Part shown: in pieces, positions 44,800 to 54,063 of the stretch | Layout of the letters: each line of letters starts with the position of its first letter | Position numbering within the stretch: position 1 is the first letter of the stretch | Position numbers and translations under genes: made by a program | The notes under the pieces: generated by a model | What the model was told of the DNA's origin: nothing | Seen by the model: the letters and a program-made list of their open reading frames with translations, nothing else | The model's database searches: none | DNA from: Chryseosolibacter sp964438975 | GTDB taxonomy: Bacteria > Bacteroidota > Bacteroidia > Cytophagales > Cyclobacteriaceae | Reading direction: 5' to 3' | Assembly (NCBI GenBank): GCA_964438975.1 | Contig: CAYTMU010000004.1 | Coordinates: 70,471 to 134,470, forward strand | Length of the DNA: 64,000 bases

Positions 44800-45972
44800 A
44801 TGAAAATGATAGCTAGGTCCTGGATTTATTTGTCATTTATTGCACTGTTTATTCTGGTGTTTGATACACCTGATGCAATGTGCCAGCCGCCAAGAGGACC
44901 CTTTATCGTATCTCCTGAAGTGAATCCTGATGGGACAGTTACGTTCCGGTACCTGGCGCCCATGGCCAGAATGGTGAAGCTAAGTGGCCAGTTTCAACAA
45001 GGCCAGGTGGAGATGACGAAAGATTCCATCGGTGTTTGGAGTATTACCATCGGCCCGGTCAAACCAGACATCTATCCGTATAGCTTTCATGTCGACGGAG
45101 TTACCGTGATGGATCCTGCGAATGTTTCCTTTTTTCCGAATGAAAGATTCAAGGCAAGTCTCGTGGACGTTCCGGGAAGTACGCCCCTTGTTCATTCCGT
45201 CCGCGATGTGCCGCACGGCGCCGTGACGTATGAGTATTATCCTTCACTGAAGGGTAGTACAGGTTCGTTGGTCGTCTATACGCCGCCGGGTTATAATAAG
45301 AGCACATCAGCAGAGTATCCTGTGTTTTACCTCATCAGTGGCACAACGGATACCGAGGAGACATTCTTCAAGGTGGGCCGGGTGAACTTCATATTGGATA
45401 ATCTGATCGCGGAGGGAAAGGTAAAACCTATGATCGTTGTGTTTCCTTATGGAAATCCCATAGCCAGAATTGCGGAGCAGCGCGGAATGCCTAAGCCTGC
45501 GGATTTGATGTCGCGCGAGGGTGATGACGCAATAAGGAGGGCACGGCTTTTTGAAGACGATCTGATGAACCACGTCATTCCGTATATTGAGAAGAGCTAT
45601 CGGACGATCAGTGACAGGAATAGTCGCGCTATTGGTGGGTTTTCGCGTGGGGGCGGGCAAACGCTACGTGCAGGCTTTGGCAATCTCGACAAGTTTGCCT
45701 GGATATGTTCATATAGCGCTGGCCTGTCGCCTGCTGAGATGGAGTCGCGTTATCCGCATATCGGTGGAGACTCCAAATCAACCAATGCACAGTTGCGCTT
45801 ACTTTGGGTGAGTGTAGGATCCGACGATTTTCTGTACAGGCAGAATATTGAGTTCATGGACTACCTCAAATCAAGGGATGTGAATTATCGGAGCCGGATT
45901 ACGCCTGGAGGGCATACCTGGATGAATGTGAGAACCTACGTGGCGGAAACAGTTCAACTGCTTTTTAAATGA
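44800..45972 (+). CDS. Exported esterase D-type carbohydrate esterase
   Basis: 390 residues from the ATG at 44800. A TTG at 44707 overlaps the preceding stop and gives a longer frame, but the signal peptide (MKMIARSWIYLSFIALFILV) sets the start at 44800. Residues about 30-115 are an E_set/CBM48-like Ig domain (PDGTVTFRYLAPMARMVKLS, PDIYPYSFHVDGVTVMDP). The rest is an alpha/beta-hydrolase of the esterase D/Fae1/XynZ type with nucleophile serine near 281 in GGFSRGGGQ and His in GGHTWMN. Such enzymes remove acyl, feruloyl or acetyl groups from plant polysaccharides. The stop overlaps the ATG of the next gene by 4 bp. Confidence 0.85.
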   Translation: MKMIARSWIYLSFIALFILVFDTPDAMCQPPRGPFIVSPEVNPDGTVTFRYLAPMARMVKLSGQFQQGQVEMTKDSIGVWSITIGPVKPDIYPYSFHVDGVTVMDPANVSFFPNERFKASLVDVPGSTPLVHSVRDVPHGAVTYEYYPSLKGSTGSLVVYTPPGYNKSTSAEYPVFYLISGTTDTEETFFKVGRVNFILDNLIAEGKVKPMIVVFPYGNPIARIAEQRGMPKPADLMSREGDDAIRRARLFEDDLMNHVIPYIEKSYRTISDRNSRAIGGFSRGGGQTLRAGFGNLDKFAWICSYSAGLSPAEMESRYPHIGGDSKSTNAQLRLLWVSVGSDDFLYRQNIEFMDYLKSRDVNYRSRITPGGHTWMNVRTYVAETVQLLFK

Positions 45973-47912
45973 AGTTGCGATTGCTTATTCTGATTGTGTT
46001 GCTGGGAATGTCTCTTGTACCGGGGGCGATGACGTCCTATGCACAGGAGGCCGCGCGAATTCGCGTTCTTATTGTGGATGGATTCAGCAACCATGATTGG
46101 AAACAGACCACCGATGTGACGCGCTGGATTCTCGAGAAAAGCGGACGGTTCGAGGTAGATGTTTCGACTATTCCTGCCGACAGCGCGGGCAGAAGTGCAT
46201 GGCGCACAGACTTTGGCGGCTACGCGGCGATCATTCAGAACACTAATAATGTATGGGCCACGAATACTCGCTGGCCGAGGGAGATGGAGATAGCGTTGGA
46301 GAGATACGTGGCGAACGGTGGTGGTTTATACATTCTGCACTCCGCTAACAATGCATTCCCACACTGGAAAGAGTATGATAAGATGATCGGCCTTGGTTGG
46401 CGATCGAAGTCAACCGGTTACGCGCTGGAGGTTGATGAGAAGAATGACATTGTGCGATATGCGCCTGGCGAAGGGGAAAACACCGGTCATGGAGAGAGGT
46501 TTAATGCCTTGATTCAGGTACTGAACAGACATCCGATCAATAGCGGCTTTCCGGACGCGTGGCAAACTGTGAACACCGAGGTCTATTATTTTCCCCGCGG
46601 CGTAGCGGAGAATCTTACGGTGCTGTCCTATGCTTACGACAGTACCAGTACACGTCGGATGTGGCCAGTAGAGTGGGTTGTAAACTATGGAAAGGGTCGC
46701 ATCTATAATTCGAGTCTTGGACACTTATGGAAAGGTGAAGTGTATCCCGAAGCCTATCGTTGTGCAGGGTATCAGACGACTGTGATACGAGCAGCCGAGT
46801 GGCTGGCGACAGGCAACGTATCGTATCCGGTACCGGCTGATTTTCCTACGAGAAGTAAGCCTCGGCTGCGAAATGAGTCTGATTTCCGACAGCCACGGCC
46901 CCCTGCCATCAATTCACCAGAGATCCATACTGACAACCGTATAACATTCCGGTATTTTTCAAGGACTGCCAGCCGTGTCACTCTTTCCGGTGAATTTTTG
47001 AAGGGACATGTGCCGATGAAAAGAGATGCCGCCGGGATCTGGAGTGTCACTGTAGATCCGGTGATACCGGATATCTATCCGTACAGCTTCAGGGTAGACA
47101 GTGTTCAGATCGCTGACCCCAATAACACGTACGTTTTTGCAAACGAAAGGTTCAAACGAAGTATCGTAGACGTACCAGGAAACACACCGTTGGTTCATTC
47201 GATGCAAGACGTTCCGCATGGAAAGGTCTCTTACTATTACTACAAGTCAGGTACCCTGGGCACCATACGTCCGTTGCTGGTCTATACACCTCCGGGCTAT
47301 AACCCTCAGGGAAAGGAAAAATATCCGGTTCTCTATTTGATACATGGAGGGTCCGACACAGAAGAGACCTGGACAAAAGTTGGAAGAGTAAATTTTATCA
47401 TTGACAATCTGATCGCGCAAGGAAAGGCGAAGCCGATGATAATTGTTATGCCGTATGGGAATGTGAGGCCGAACCTAATGGCGGATTTTACAGTGGATGT
47501 AATCAATGATATCATCCCTTTTGTGGAGACAAACTTTTCGGTGATCACAAAAAGTATGGGGCGAGCGGTTGCCGGTTTCTCGGTCGGAGGGGGACAAGCT
47601 CTCAATATTGGACTGACCAATACTGACAAGTTTGCCTACGTGTGCTCGTATGCTCCCTATACGGGGACAGAGGAATTCAGGAAAAATTTTACGAACTGGA
47701 CACCAAATGCTTCTGCGTTGAATAGACAGCTGAAGTTGTTTACAATCAGTGTTGGTACGGACGATTTTCTGTATGAAAGCGTGAAGCAGAACATTGCGAT
47801 GTTTCAGCAAAAGAAGCTCAACGTTGAGCCGATAATCGTATCCGGTGGACATACGTGGATGAATTGCAGGCGCTTTCTGGCAACTTCATTGCAACAGCTG
47901 TTTGCGAAATAG
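45969..47912 (+). CDS. ThuA domain fused to an esterase D-type carbohydrate esterase
   Basis: 647 residues starting inside the previous gene (ATGA overlap), so translation is probably coupled. After a signal peptide (MKLRLLILIVLLGMSLVPGA), residues about 30-285 form a ThuA/trehalose-utilisation-like domain: RIRVLIVDGFSNHDWKQT, GGGLYILHSANNAFPHWKEY, MWPVEWVVNYGKGRIYNSS, LGHLW. Residues about 314-405 are an E_set/CBM48-like domain and about 425-647 an alpha/beta-hydrolase with nucleophile serine near 537 (AGFSVGGGQ) and the GGHTWMNC histidine. The esterase part is a close relative of the upstream gene product, pointing to a duplication followed by fusion. The ThuA domain is associated with carbohydrate metabolism, but its chemistry is not settled. 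Confidence 0.85.
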   Translation: MKLRLLILIVLLGMSLVPGAMTSYAQEAARIRVLIVDGFSNHDWKQTTDVTRWILEKSGRFEVDVSTIPADSAGRSAWRTDFGGYAAIIQNTNNVWATNTRWPREMEIALERYVANGGGLYILHSANNAFPHWKEYDKMIGLGWRSKSTGYALEVDEKNDIVRYAPGEGENTGHGERFNALIQVLNRHPINSGFPDAWQTVNTEVYYFPRGVAENLTVLSYAYDSTSTRRMWPVEWVVNYGKGRIYNSSLGHLWKGEVYPEAYRCAGYQTTVIRAAEWLATGNVSYPVPADFPTRSKPRLRNESDFRQPRPPAINSPEIHTDNRITFRYFSRTASRVTLSGEFLKGHVPMKRDAAGIWSVTVDPVIPDIYPYSFRVDSVQIADPNNTYVFANERFKRSIVDVPGNTPLVHSMQDVPHGKVSYYYYKSGTLGTIRPLLVYTPPGYNPQGKEKYPVLYLIHGGSDTEETWTKVGRVNFIIDNLIAQGKAKPMIIVMPYGNVRPNLMADFTVDVINDIIPFVETNFSVITKSMGRAVAGFSVGGGQALNIGLTNTDKFAYVCSYAPYTGTEEFRKNFTNWTPNASALNRQLKLFTISVGTDDFLYESVKQNIAMFQQKKLNVEPIIVSGGHTWMNCRRFLATSLQQLFAK

Positions 47913-48377
47913 CGCTGCGGCAGCACTCAAAGACGCCGGGTTCCATGCAGTGTCTTATATTTCGCAGGGAACAGCACACGAGTTTCAAACCTGGAGACGC
48001 AGTTTGCGTGAATTCGCTCCTTTGCTTTTCAAATAGTCTAAATCTCAATTTTTCGCAGAATGCACCAGGGGCTGTAAGGCATGCGGATTTGCTTTTTAAC
48101 CCCCCCCACCAGAATAGCCACTTTATTATCTTATTTTTTTTACAAACCTGTACTTTATGTTAAAAAACAGTCAGTTTTTGACAAAAAACAGCAAACGTTT
48201 GCGAAATACTTGAAGCAATTTTAATGGCGTTTACGGCCACCAGTTATCTCAATCATTTGCGGCTTCATGCTGAACTGAGGTTTGGACCATTCGCCTGGGC
48301 AGGTTGCATCGGCGTTGGTTTGTCACTGAACTATCAATGTTGTTTCAGGCAAAGCCACTCAACCTTATACAAAGCAT
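47913..48377. other. 465-bp intergenic region, no trusted gene
   Basis: No convincing reading frame was found; the ones present lack family features. It holds a run of eight C (48100-48107), an AT-rich stretch (48111-48190) and the LacI-family-like palindrome at 48191-48202. I saw no complete TTG-N19-TAnnTTTG promoter, though the epimerase gene that follows is likely to start its own transcript here. Confidence 0.6.
48191..48202. promoter_or_regulatory. Perfect LacI-family-like operator palindrome
   Basis: GCAAACGTTTGC is a perfect 12-bp palindrome with the central CG typical of LacI/GalR-family operators. It is 175 bp before the epimerase start. A near-identical site is at 31375-31386 upstream of gap. 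No LacI-family gene is in the window. Confidence 0.45.
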
Positions 48378-49238
48378 ATGAGTTTGAATCTAAAGTTTGG
48401 TGTAAGTACTTGGTTGTGGACTTCACCTTTCACGACCGAAACCATCGGCTTGTTTCCGAAGATAAAGGCAATGGGTTTTGATACTGTCGAGATTCCTGTG
48501 GAGTATCCCGAGAGGATTGATGCAAAAAAGGTAAGAGACGCGCTAACTCAAAACGGGCTGGAGGCTATCGTATGCGGAGTCTTTGATCCTGCACGCGATT
48601 TGACGAACGATGACCTGCGTGTTCAGGGGAATTGCTTCGAATACATCCTACAATGCCTTGATTTCTGTAACACCTTAGGAGCAAATTTTTTTGGAGGCCC
48701 GATGTATTCCGCAGCCGGGAAAGCCAGAATGATTTCGCCGGATCAGAGAGAGAAGGAATGGGACAGGGCAGTTGCCAACCTTCACAAAGTATGCAAGCTG
48801 GCACAGGAGCGTGGTCTTGACATAGCCCTCGAACCATTGAATCGGTTTGAATCGGATATGATCAATACAGCCGAAGATGTATTGCGCCTGGTCAACGACG
48901 TCAATCATCTTGCTGCCAAAGTTATGCTGGATGCGTTTCACATGACCATTGAAGAGCGCAACATTGAATTGGCGATTACGTCGGTTGGCGGAAGGCTCAT
49001 TCACCTGCAGGTCGCAGAAAACCACAGAGGTACTCCAGGCACCGGTCAGATTGCCTGGGACTCGTTCCGGCAAGGATTGACGAATGTCAATTACGACGGA
49101 GTAATATCAATTGAAAGTGTTACACCGGATGCAGAAGAGTTGGCTGGTGCTGTTCGTATGTGGAAAAATCTGGCGCCATCGCAGGATGGGATAGCGGAGG
49201 AAGGGATCCGGTTTTTGAAGAAGGTATTGGATGATTGA
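48378..49238 (+). CDS. Sugar phosphate isomerase/epimerase (xylose isomerase-like TIM barrel)
   Basis: 286 residues, usual length. The TIM-barrel pattern is that of D-psicose/tagatose 3-epimerase and related enzymes: FGVSTWLWTSPF, GFDTVEIPVEYPE, GANFFGGPMYSAAG, the metal-binding Glu in DIALEPLNRFESD, Asp/His in VMLDAFHMTIEE, HLQVAENHRGTPGTGQI, and Glu in GVISIESVTP. It uses a divalent metal to move a proton between carbons of a ketose or its acid. It lies in the cytoplasm (no signal). It closes the plus arm of the sugar-acid locus, so converting a ketose from that pathway is likely. The substrate is not readable. Confidence 0.9.
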   Translation: MSLNLKFGVSTWLWTSPFTTETIGLFPKIKAMGFDTVEIPVEYPERIDAKKVRDALTQNGLEAIVCGVFDPARDLTNDDLRVQGNCFEYILQCLDFCNTLGANFFGGPMYSAAGKARMISPDQREKEWDRAVANLHKVCKLAQERGLDIALEPLNRFESDMINTAEDVLRLVNDVNHLAAKVMLDAFHMTIEERNIELAITSVGGRLIHLQVAENHRGTPGTGQIAWDSFRQGLTNVNYDGVISIESVTPDAEELAGAVRMWKNLAPSQDGIAEEGIRFLKKVLDD

Positions 49239-49387
49239 GCACTCGTTTAGAGTCGAACTGGAATATCCAGCTTATCCAGAACTTGCCCGGTGAGGGTACT
49301 TTTGCCACTTGCGAGGTCTCGGTCAGAACCTACAGCGTATTTGGTCTACACCGCTCCCGCTCTCCAGTTTTATGGAGATTTCCTGAA

Positions 49388-49461
49388 GCAGATTTCCTGC
49401 GTCGATCGCTTCAGGGTCTGCTTTATCAGTAGTCCTAGCGGACAGATTGTCGAACCCCATA
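49388..49461. repeat. Decayed duplicate of the tRNA-Glu 3-prime end and flank
   Basis: GTCTGCTTTATCAGTAGTCC (49416-49435) matches 49866-49885 next to and into the tRNA-Glu 3-prime end at 19 of 20 bases. The 28 bp before it (49388-49415) match 49803-49830 with about four mismatches. The partner copy carries an extra 35-bp stretch with the palindrome at 49842-49867. After the match the tRNA portion decays but still reads TCGAACCC at 49450-49457, the T-arm. It looks like a tandem-gene remnant or an integration-site scar. Confidence 0.55.
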
Positions 49462-49841
49462 AAGGAGTTATACGCTGCAAGTCAGCAAGCTATGACTGGT
49501 AGCACCGGGGGTCGGACGGAGTTCGATCATTCCCGTCAGGTCGAAAAAAGAGAAGCAAAGGCTTGTGAAGTTCCCGTCTGTTTTGCGCCGCACCCTTAAT
49601 TTTAGCAGATGGCTTTAGGCGCTCTTCCCGTTAACTGTCAGATCAAGTCTTAGACAACACGAGGAAACAGTGCCGTGGCAAACCTCGACCCTGACCTAGC
49701 TCTTATTATCATTAAGGCAATTCCTACGGTGTGGAAAATGTAACGCGAAGATGACGGGATACCTTGTAAAAAAGAAACGCTTGTTCAGGTTTTCCCTCTA
49801 AAGCAGACCTCCTTCGTCGGTCGCTTCAGGACGGTAAAGCG

Positions 49842-49867
49842 ACAAAGCCAGCGCTAGCTGGCTTTGT
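49842..49867 (-). terminator. Perfect 26-bp inverted repeat just after tRNA-Glu
   Basis: Arms ACAAAGCCAGC and GCTGGCTTTGT with a 4-nt loop, 12 bp past the 3-prime end of the tRNA on the minus strand. A terminator is likely from position, although no clean T-run follows. Confidence 0.55.
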
Positions 49868-49879
49868 CTGCTTTATCGG

Positions 49880-49951
49880 TAGTCCGTACGGGAATCGAAC
49901 CCGTGTTACCAGAATGAAAATCTGGTGTCCTAACCCCTAGACGAACGGACC
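49880..49951 (-). tRNA. tRNA-Glu (anticodon TTC)
   Basis: Reading the minus strand from 49951, the acceptor GGTCCGT pairs with ACGGACT (one G-U), the anticodon stem CCAGA/TCTGG encloses TTTTCAT with anticodon TTC, and the T-arm ACGGG-TTCGATT-CCCGT is intact. The discriminator is A and CCA is not encoded. It decodes GAA/GAG. Confidence 0.95.
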
Positions 49952-49967
49952 GTCTCAAAACGAGGTG

Positions 49968-49998
49968 CAAATATAGACCCACAAAACGTATTTACAAA
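49968..49998 (-). promoter_or_regulatory. Bacteroidota-type promoter for tRNA-Glu
   Basis: TTTG (49998-49995), a 19-nt spacer and TATATTTG (49975-49968) match the consensus exactly, with the tRNA starting 16 nt past the -7 box. The palindrome CGTATTTACAAATACG (49987-50002) overlaps the -33 box. Confidence 0.8.
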
Positions 49999-50087
49999 TA
50001 CGCCTCATTACATTTTTTGGAAATCACCGGCAGTATCAATCGCTGCTTTATTTTTCCTAAATTGTACGTCGAGCAACAAATCCAGTT

Positions 50088-51560
50088 ATGAAAAGATATT
50101 CCGTTCTTCTGATTCTTCTGTTTTCGGTTTCTGCGCTCTCCGCGCAGGTTCGCCTGCCGAAAATATTCGGTGACCACATGGTGCTTCAACGCGATCAACC
50201 TATCCAGGTGTGGGGTTGGAGTAGCCCGGGCGAGCGCGTGGCGGTACAACTCGACAAACAATCAAAACGGGTAAAGGCCGACAAGAACGGGAAGTGGAGA
50301 GTGGAACTCGCGGCGCTGCCGGCCGGGGGGCCATTTCAACTCGTAGTCAAAGGCAAGAATACCCTTGCGCTCAACGACGTGCTGATCGGCGAGGTCTGGA
50401 TCTGTTCCGGCCAGTCTAATATGGAGTGGTCGGTTGAAAGAAGTGATAACCCGGAAAAAGAGATCGCAGCGGCTAACTATCCGCTGATCCGTCACATTAA
50501 AGTCCCGAGATCGGTTGCCGGTGCGCCAATGGACGACATTGAAGACGCTTCATGGCAACTGTGTACTCCCGAAACAGTCGCGAGCTTCACGGCGGTGGGC
50601 TATTATTTCGCGCGCGAGTTAGCCGGAGAAGTTGGTGTGCCCGTGGGGTTGATCAATACGTCCTGGGGTGGCACACATGTGGAAACCTGGACCAGCCGGG
50701 AGGCATTCCAGTCCAGCGAGGAGTTCCGGCCAATGATCGCGTCGGTCGGAAAGATCGACCTCGACTCAGTACGCCGTAGTAACGAAAAAGGAAACGTATC
50801 ACCAAACGTATTTCCCACGTTGTTGTACAACGCCATGATCAACCCGCTTATTCCGATTGCTTTCCGCGGTGCAATCTGGTATCAGGGTGAATCAAACGCT
50901 GGAAGGGCGTACCAATACGGCAAGGCTTTTCCGTTGATGATCAAAGACTGGCGCCAGCGCTGGGGGCGTGATTTCCCGTTCTATTTTGTTCAGTTGGCGA
51001 GTTTTAACGCAGCGAACGGAAACAGTAGCAATGGAAGCACGTGGGCTGAGCTTCGCGAAGCACAGACCCTGACGCTGACGTTGCCGAATACCGGTATGGC
51101 TGTGACGACTGATATCGGTGACCCTAAGGACATCCATCCGCGAAACAAGCAGGACGTCGGGCGCCGGCTCGCAGCCCTGGCGTTACACGACATCTACGGC
51201 AAGAATATCATTTCCGGAGGCCCGGTCTATCAGGCGATGAGGAAAGATGGGAATAAGATCATCCTCTCCTTTACAGACGTAGGCAAGGGGCTGATGGTGA
51301 AAGACAAGTATGGCTACCTGAAGGGATTTGAGGTCGCTGGAGCCGACCGGAAATTTCACTATGCTCAGGCACGTCTCGAAGGAAACAATGTTGTTGTATA
51401 TCACCAGGATGTTACTGACCCGGTTGCGGTGAGGTTCGGGTGGTCCGACGATGCGGGTGACTGCAATCTCTACAACAAAGAGGGGTTCCCTGCCGGACCT
51501 TTCCGCACGGACAATTGGAAAGGAGTTACGGAGGAGTCTAAATTCACTCCTCGGAAATAA
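50088..51560 (+). CDS. Exported sialate O-acetylesterase-like SGNH hydrolase
   Basis: 490 residues with a Sec signal (MKRYSVLLILLFSVSALS before AQV). The SGNH/GDSL family serine is in GQSNMEW at 108-114, and GAIWYQGESNA lies further on, both diagnostic of sialate O-acetylesterase (9-O-acetylesterase) family proteins. The first 100 residues are a beta domain (FGDHMVLQRDQPIQVWGW, GKWRVELAALPAGGPFQLVV). In Bacteroidota these enzymes often deacetylate xylan, pectin or other glycans rather than sialic acid, so the name is a family label. It is monocistronic and convergent with the PBP gene, 14 bp between stops. Confidence 0.9.
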   Translation: MKRYSVLLILLFSVSALSAQVRLPKIFGDHMVLQRDQPIQVWGWSSPGERVAVQLDKQSKRVKADKNGKWRVELAALPAGGPFQLVVKGKNTLALNDVLIGEVWICSGQSNMEWSVERSDNPEKEIAAANYPLIRHIKVPRSVAGAPMDDIEDASWQLCTPETVASFTAVGYYFARELAGEVGVPVGLINTSWGGTHVETWTSREAFQSSEEFRPMIASVGKIDLDSVRRSNEKGNVSPNVFPTLLYNAMINPLIPIAFRGAIWYQGESNAGRAYQYGKAFPLMIKDWRQRWGRDFPFYFVQLASFNAANGNSSNGSTWAELREAQTLTLTLPNTGMAVTTDIGDPKDIHPRNKQDVGRRLAALALHDIYGKNIISGGPVYQAMRKDGNKIILSFTDVGKGLMVKDKYGYLKGFEVAGADRKFHYAQARLEGNNVVVYHQDVTDPVAVRFGWSDDAGDCNLYNKEGFPAGPFRTDNWKGVTEESKFTPRK

Positions 51561-51574
51561 GAATAGATCCTGGA

Positions 51575-53860
51575 CTACTGAATACTAATGGCATTCTCGT
51601 AGCGCGTACAGTCGAGTGTCATATCGAGGTTTTCAGAAGGGTGCTTGAAGTTTCCTTTTCGGTAGGGTGATGCGGGATCCTGGTAGATGTTGAGCATGAA
51701 CTCCTCCCATATGGGACGGGCAGTCTTTCCGCCGGCACCGAATACCCATGACGGGAAATGGATGGAGGGTTCATCACCTCCGACCCAGACACCCGTCACG
51801 AGATCATGCGTGATTCCGACATACCACCCGTCCGAGGCCTTATCAGTTGTGCCGGTTTTTCCTCCTACTTCATTGTCTTGTTTGAGGAACGGATGGATGG
51901 CCGACGACGTGCCGCCAGGTTCCTCTACGCCTCCGCGCAGCATGTACACCATCTTGTAAGCGGTGCCTTCATCCGTCACCTGCCGACTCTGCGGGATGAA
52001 CGCCTCAATGACATTCCCATTTTTATCTTCGATTCGTGTAATGGTATGAGGTGCAGTGTATATCCCCAGGCTTACAAAACTCGAATAGGCGGCGACGAGG
52101 TCGAGCAACCGGACATCGCTCGTTCCCAGGGCGAGTGATGGTACGGGGTCAAGCGCCGTTGTAATTCCCATCCGGTGCGCAAACTCGACAACATTCTCCG
52201 GTAATACGAGTTGGATCAGTTGAACACTGACGGTGTTTTTCGAAAGCGCAAGTCCGCGTCGCAAGGTCATGAGATCGCCACGGCCTTTGTCGCCTTCAGA
52301 GTTACGTACTTCCCACGTTGTGCCATTGGGGAGTTTGATACTTGGAGAGAGGTCGTATAAGCGGTGGCACGGCGAGTATCCCGCTTCTATTGCTTTACCG
52401 TAGATAAAGGGTTTGAATGTCGACCCCGGTTGACGCGCACCCTGGCGGACGTGATCGAACTTGAAATACTTGTGATCGGTGCCGCCAACCCATGCTTTCA
52501 CTTCGCCAGTGTGTGGATTCATCGCGACCAAACCCGCTTGAAGGAATCGGTTGTAGTAACGGAGCGAATCCATGTAACTGAATAGCGTATCAATTTCCCC
52601 GTTCCAGCTGAAGACTTTCATGCGCCTCTTTTTGTTCAGCGCGATCTCGATTGAGTCGGGGTGATCTTGAAACCTGTCGACCAGTTGTTTATAGATCGGA
52701 AGCCGACTCATTTTTTTCTCCACGAACCCTTCGATCTCATAGCCACCTTCGTCCACCCAGGGTTCTCTTCCTCTGAGGTTCCATTGCTTATCAAAGTCGG
52801 TCTGAAGCGATGCCATGCGTTGTACCATTGCCTTCTCCGCTTTTTCCTGCAGCTTGCTGTCGATCGTTGTATAGATTTTTAAACCGGACTCATACAGGTT
52901 GTATCCGTTGTTGCGACACCACTCGAGCAATCGAGGACGGATCACCGTTCGGAAGTACGGCGCTAACCCATCGTTTTGGTTTTCGACGTTGTAGTCAAGC
53001 ACGATCGGAGATGCCTTTAGGGAGTCGAATGCCTGGATCGATCGGACATAGCCATGCTTGTGAAGCTTGTACAACACCTGGTTTCTTTTCCTGAGCGCAT
53101 TGTCCGGCCGGCTGAATGGATTGAACACTGTCGGATTCTGAAGCAGGCCGACCAGCACCGCAGATTCTTGTACGCTCAGGCGTGAGGGCGGTTTATTGAA
53201 ATAGGTCTGAGACGCTACCTTTATTCCCCATGCGTTGCTTCCGAAAAAGCTGGTGTTGAGGTACATCGTGATGATTTCCTCCTTGGTGAAATTTCGTTCC
53301 AGGTGGATTGAGATGATCCATTCTTTCGTCTTCTGAATCACACGGCGTACTAGCGGGCTGAGCGTTGCGAACTTGCCGTCAAGCTCCGGATCAAGTGTAT
53401 ACAGGTTCTTCGCCAACTGTTGCGTAATGGTACTTCCACCCCCCGCATTGCGGAAGGTCAAGATGCCCCATAGCACGCGAGGATAGGCCAGGAAGTCCAT
53501 TCCGGCGTGTTCGTAAAAGCGGTGATCTTCCGAAAGTACAAGAGCTTTGATGAGAAAGGGTGATAGTTCTTCGTAGTCGGCGTGACTGCGATTGCTCATG
53601 TACAGGAAATACCGGCCCAGTGAGACGCCGTCGGAGGAAATAAGTTCGGAAGACAGGTCATTTTTTGGATTCTCAACCGCGGCGTAGTTGGGCATGCCGC
53701 CGAATAGTCCGAAGAGGTCGATCCTGACTAAGTAGACGTATAATATCGGAAGGGTCACGGTCAAGGCGAACAGAATCCAGACCGTCTTTTTTAATTTTCC
53801 GACGCGTAGGTTGGAGTGCGGGCGTCGGCCCCGTTTACTTCCTTCGGCAACGGTATTCAT
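51575..53860 (-). CDS. Class A penicillin-binding protein (PBP1A-like)
   Basis: 761 residues from the ATG at 53860; the frame extends 25 codons upstream, but the conserved region starts MNTVAEGSKRGRRPH with a basic cytoplasmic tail. A single membrane anchor (VWILFALTVTLPILYVYLVR) is followed by the glycosyltransferase GT51 domain (VLSEDHRFYEHAGMDF, GGGSTITQQLAKNLY, ITMYLNTSFFGSNAWG) and the transpeptidase domain with SxxK in GSTFKPF, SxN in ALSKNTVS and KTG in GGKTGTTDKASDG. It polymerises and cross-links peptidoglycan in the periplasm. All catalytic motifs are present. Confidence 0.95.
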   Translation of the reverse strand: MNTVAEGSKRGRRPHSNLRVGKLKKTVWILFALTVTLPILYVYLVRIDLFGLFGGMPNYAAVENPKNDLSSELISSDGVSLGRYFLYMSNRSHADYEELSPFLIKALVLSEDHRFYEHAGMDFLAYPRVLWGILTFRNAGGGSTITQQLAKNLYTLDPELDGKFATLSPLVRRVIQKTKEWIISIHLERNFTKEEIITMYLNTSFFGSNAWGIKVASQTYFNKPPSRLSVQESAVLVGLLQNPTVFNPFSRPDNALRKRNQVLYKLHKHGYVRSIQAFDSLKASPIVLDYNVENQNDGLAPYFRTVIRPRLLEWCRNNGYNLYESGLKIYTTIDSKLQEKAEKAMVQRMASLQTDFDKQWNLRGREPWVDEGGYEIEGFVEKKMSRLPIYKQLVDRFQDHPDSIEIALNKKRRMKVFSWNGEIDTLFSYMDSLRYYNRFLQAGLVAMNPHTGEVKAWVGGTDHKYFKFDHVRQGARQPGSTFKPFIYGKAIEAGYSPCHRLYDLSPSIKLPNGTTWEVRNSEGDKGRGDLMTLRRGLALSKNTVSVQLIQLVLPENVVEFAHRMGITTALDPVPSLALGTSDVRLLDLVAAYSSFVSLGIYTAPHTITRIEDKNGNVIEAFIPQSRQVTDEGTAYKMVYMLRGGVEEPGGTSSAIHPFLKQDNEVGGKTGTTDKASDGWYVGITHDLVTGVWVGGDEPSIHFPSWVFGAGGKTARPIWEEFMLNIYQDPASPYRKGNFKHPSENLDMTLDCTRYENAISIQ

Positions 53861-54063
53861 CAGGGCTAGCGTTGAGACTTTGATCGATCCATAGAATTTG
53901 GAGAAGTTCACCCGTACAGCGACACCGTTTATCACTACGAACTTGCCAACCTGTAAACTTATAGGGAAAAAAGTATTGAAAGTACTAAATTTCGAAAAAT
54001 GCGCCGATTAGTCGATCACTCGCGTTTTTGAGTAGATGTTGTTAATACAATCAAGTCAAGTAT

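Larger units (their letters stand above)
49239..49879. other. 641-bp noncoding region with tRNA-Glu flank remnant
   Basis: No gene was found. The region holds an imperfect copy of the tRNA-Glu 3-prime flank (49382-49461), a possible decayed tRNA-like segment (about 49492-49545: TGACTGGTAGCACC resembling a D arm and GTTCGATCATTCCCG resembling a T arm), and the second copy of the flanking repeat (49803-49879). The remainder (about 49546-49802) shows nothing recognisable. Confidence 0.5.

Noticed and set aside
48100..48107. Run of eight C as a possible phase-variation tract
   Set aside because: It is intergenic, more than 260 bp from the next start, and not within an identified promoter.
48224..48481. 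Plus-strand frame of 85 codons before the epimerase
   Set aside because: It overlaps the real epimerase start out of frame and has no recognisable feature.
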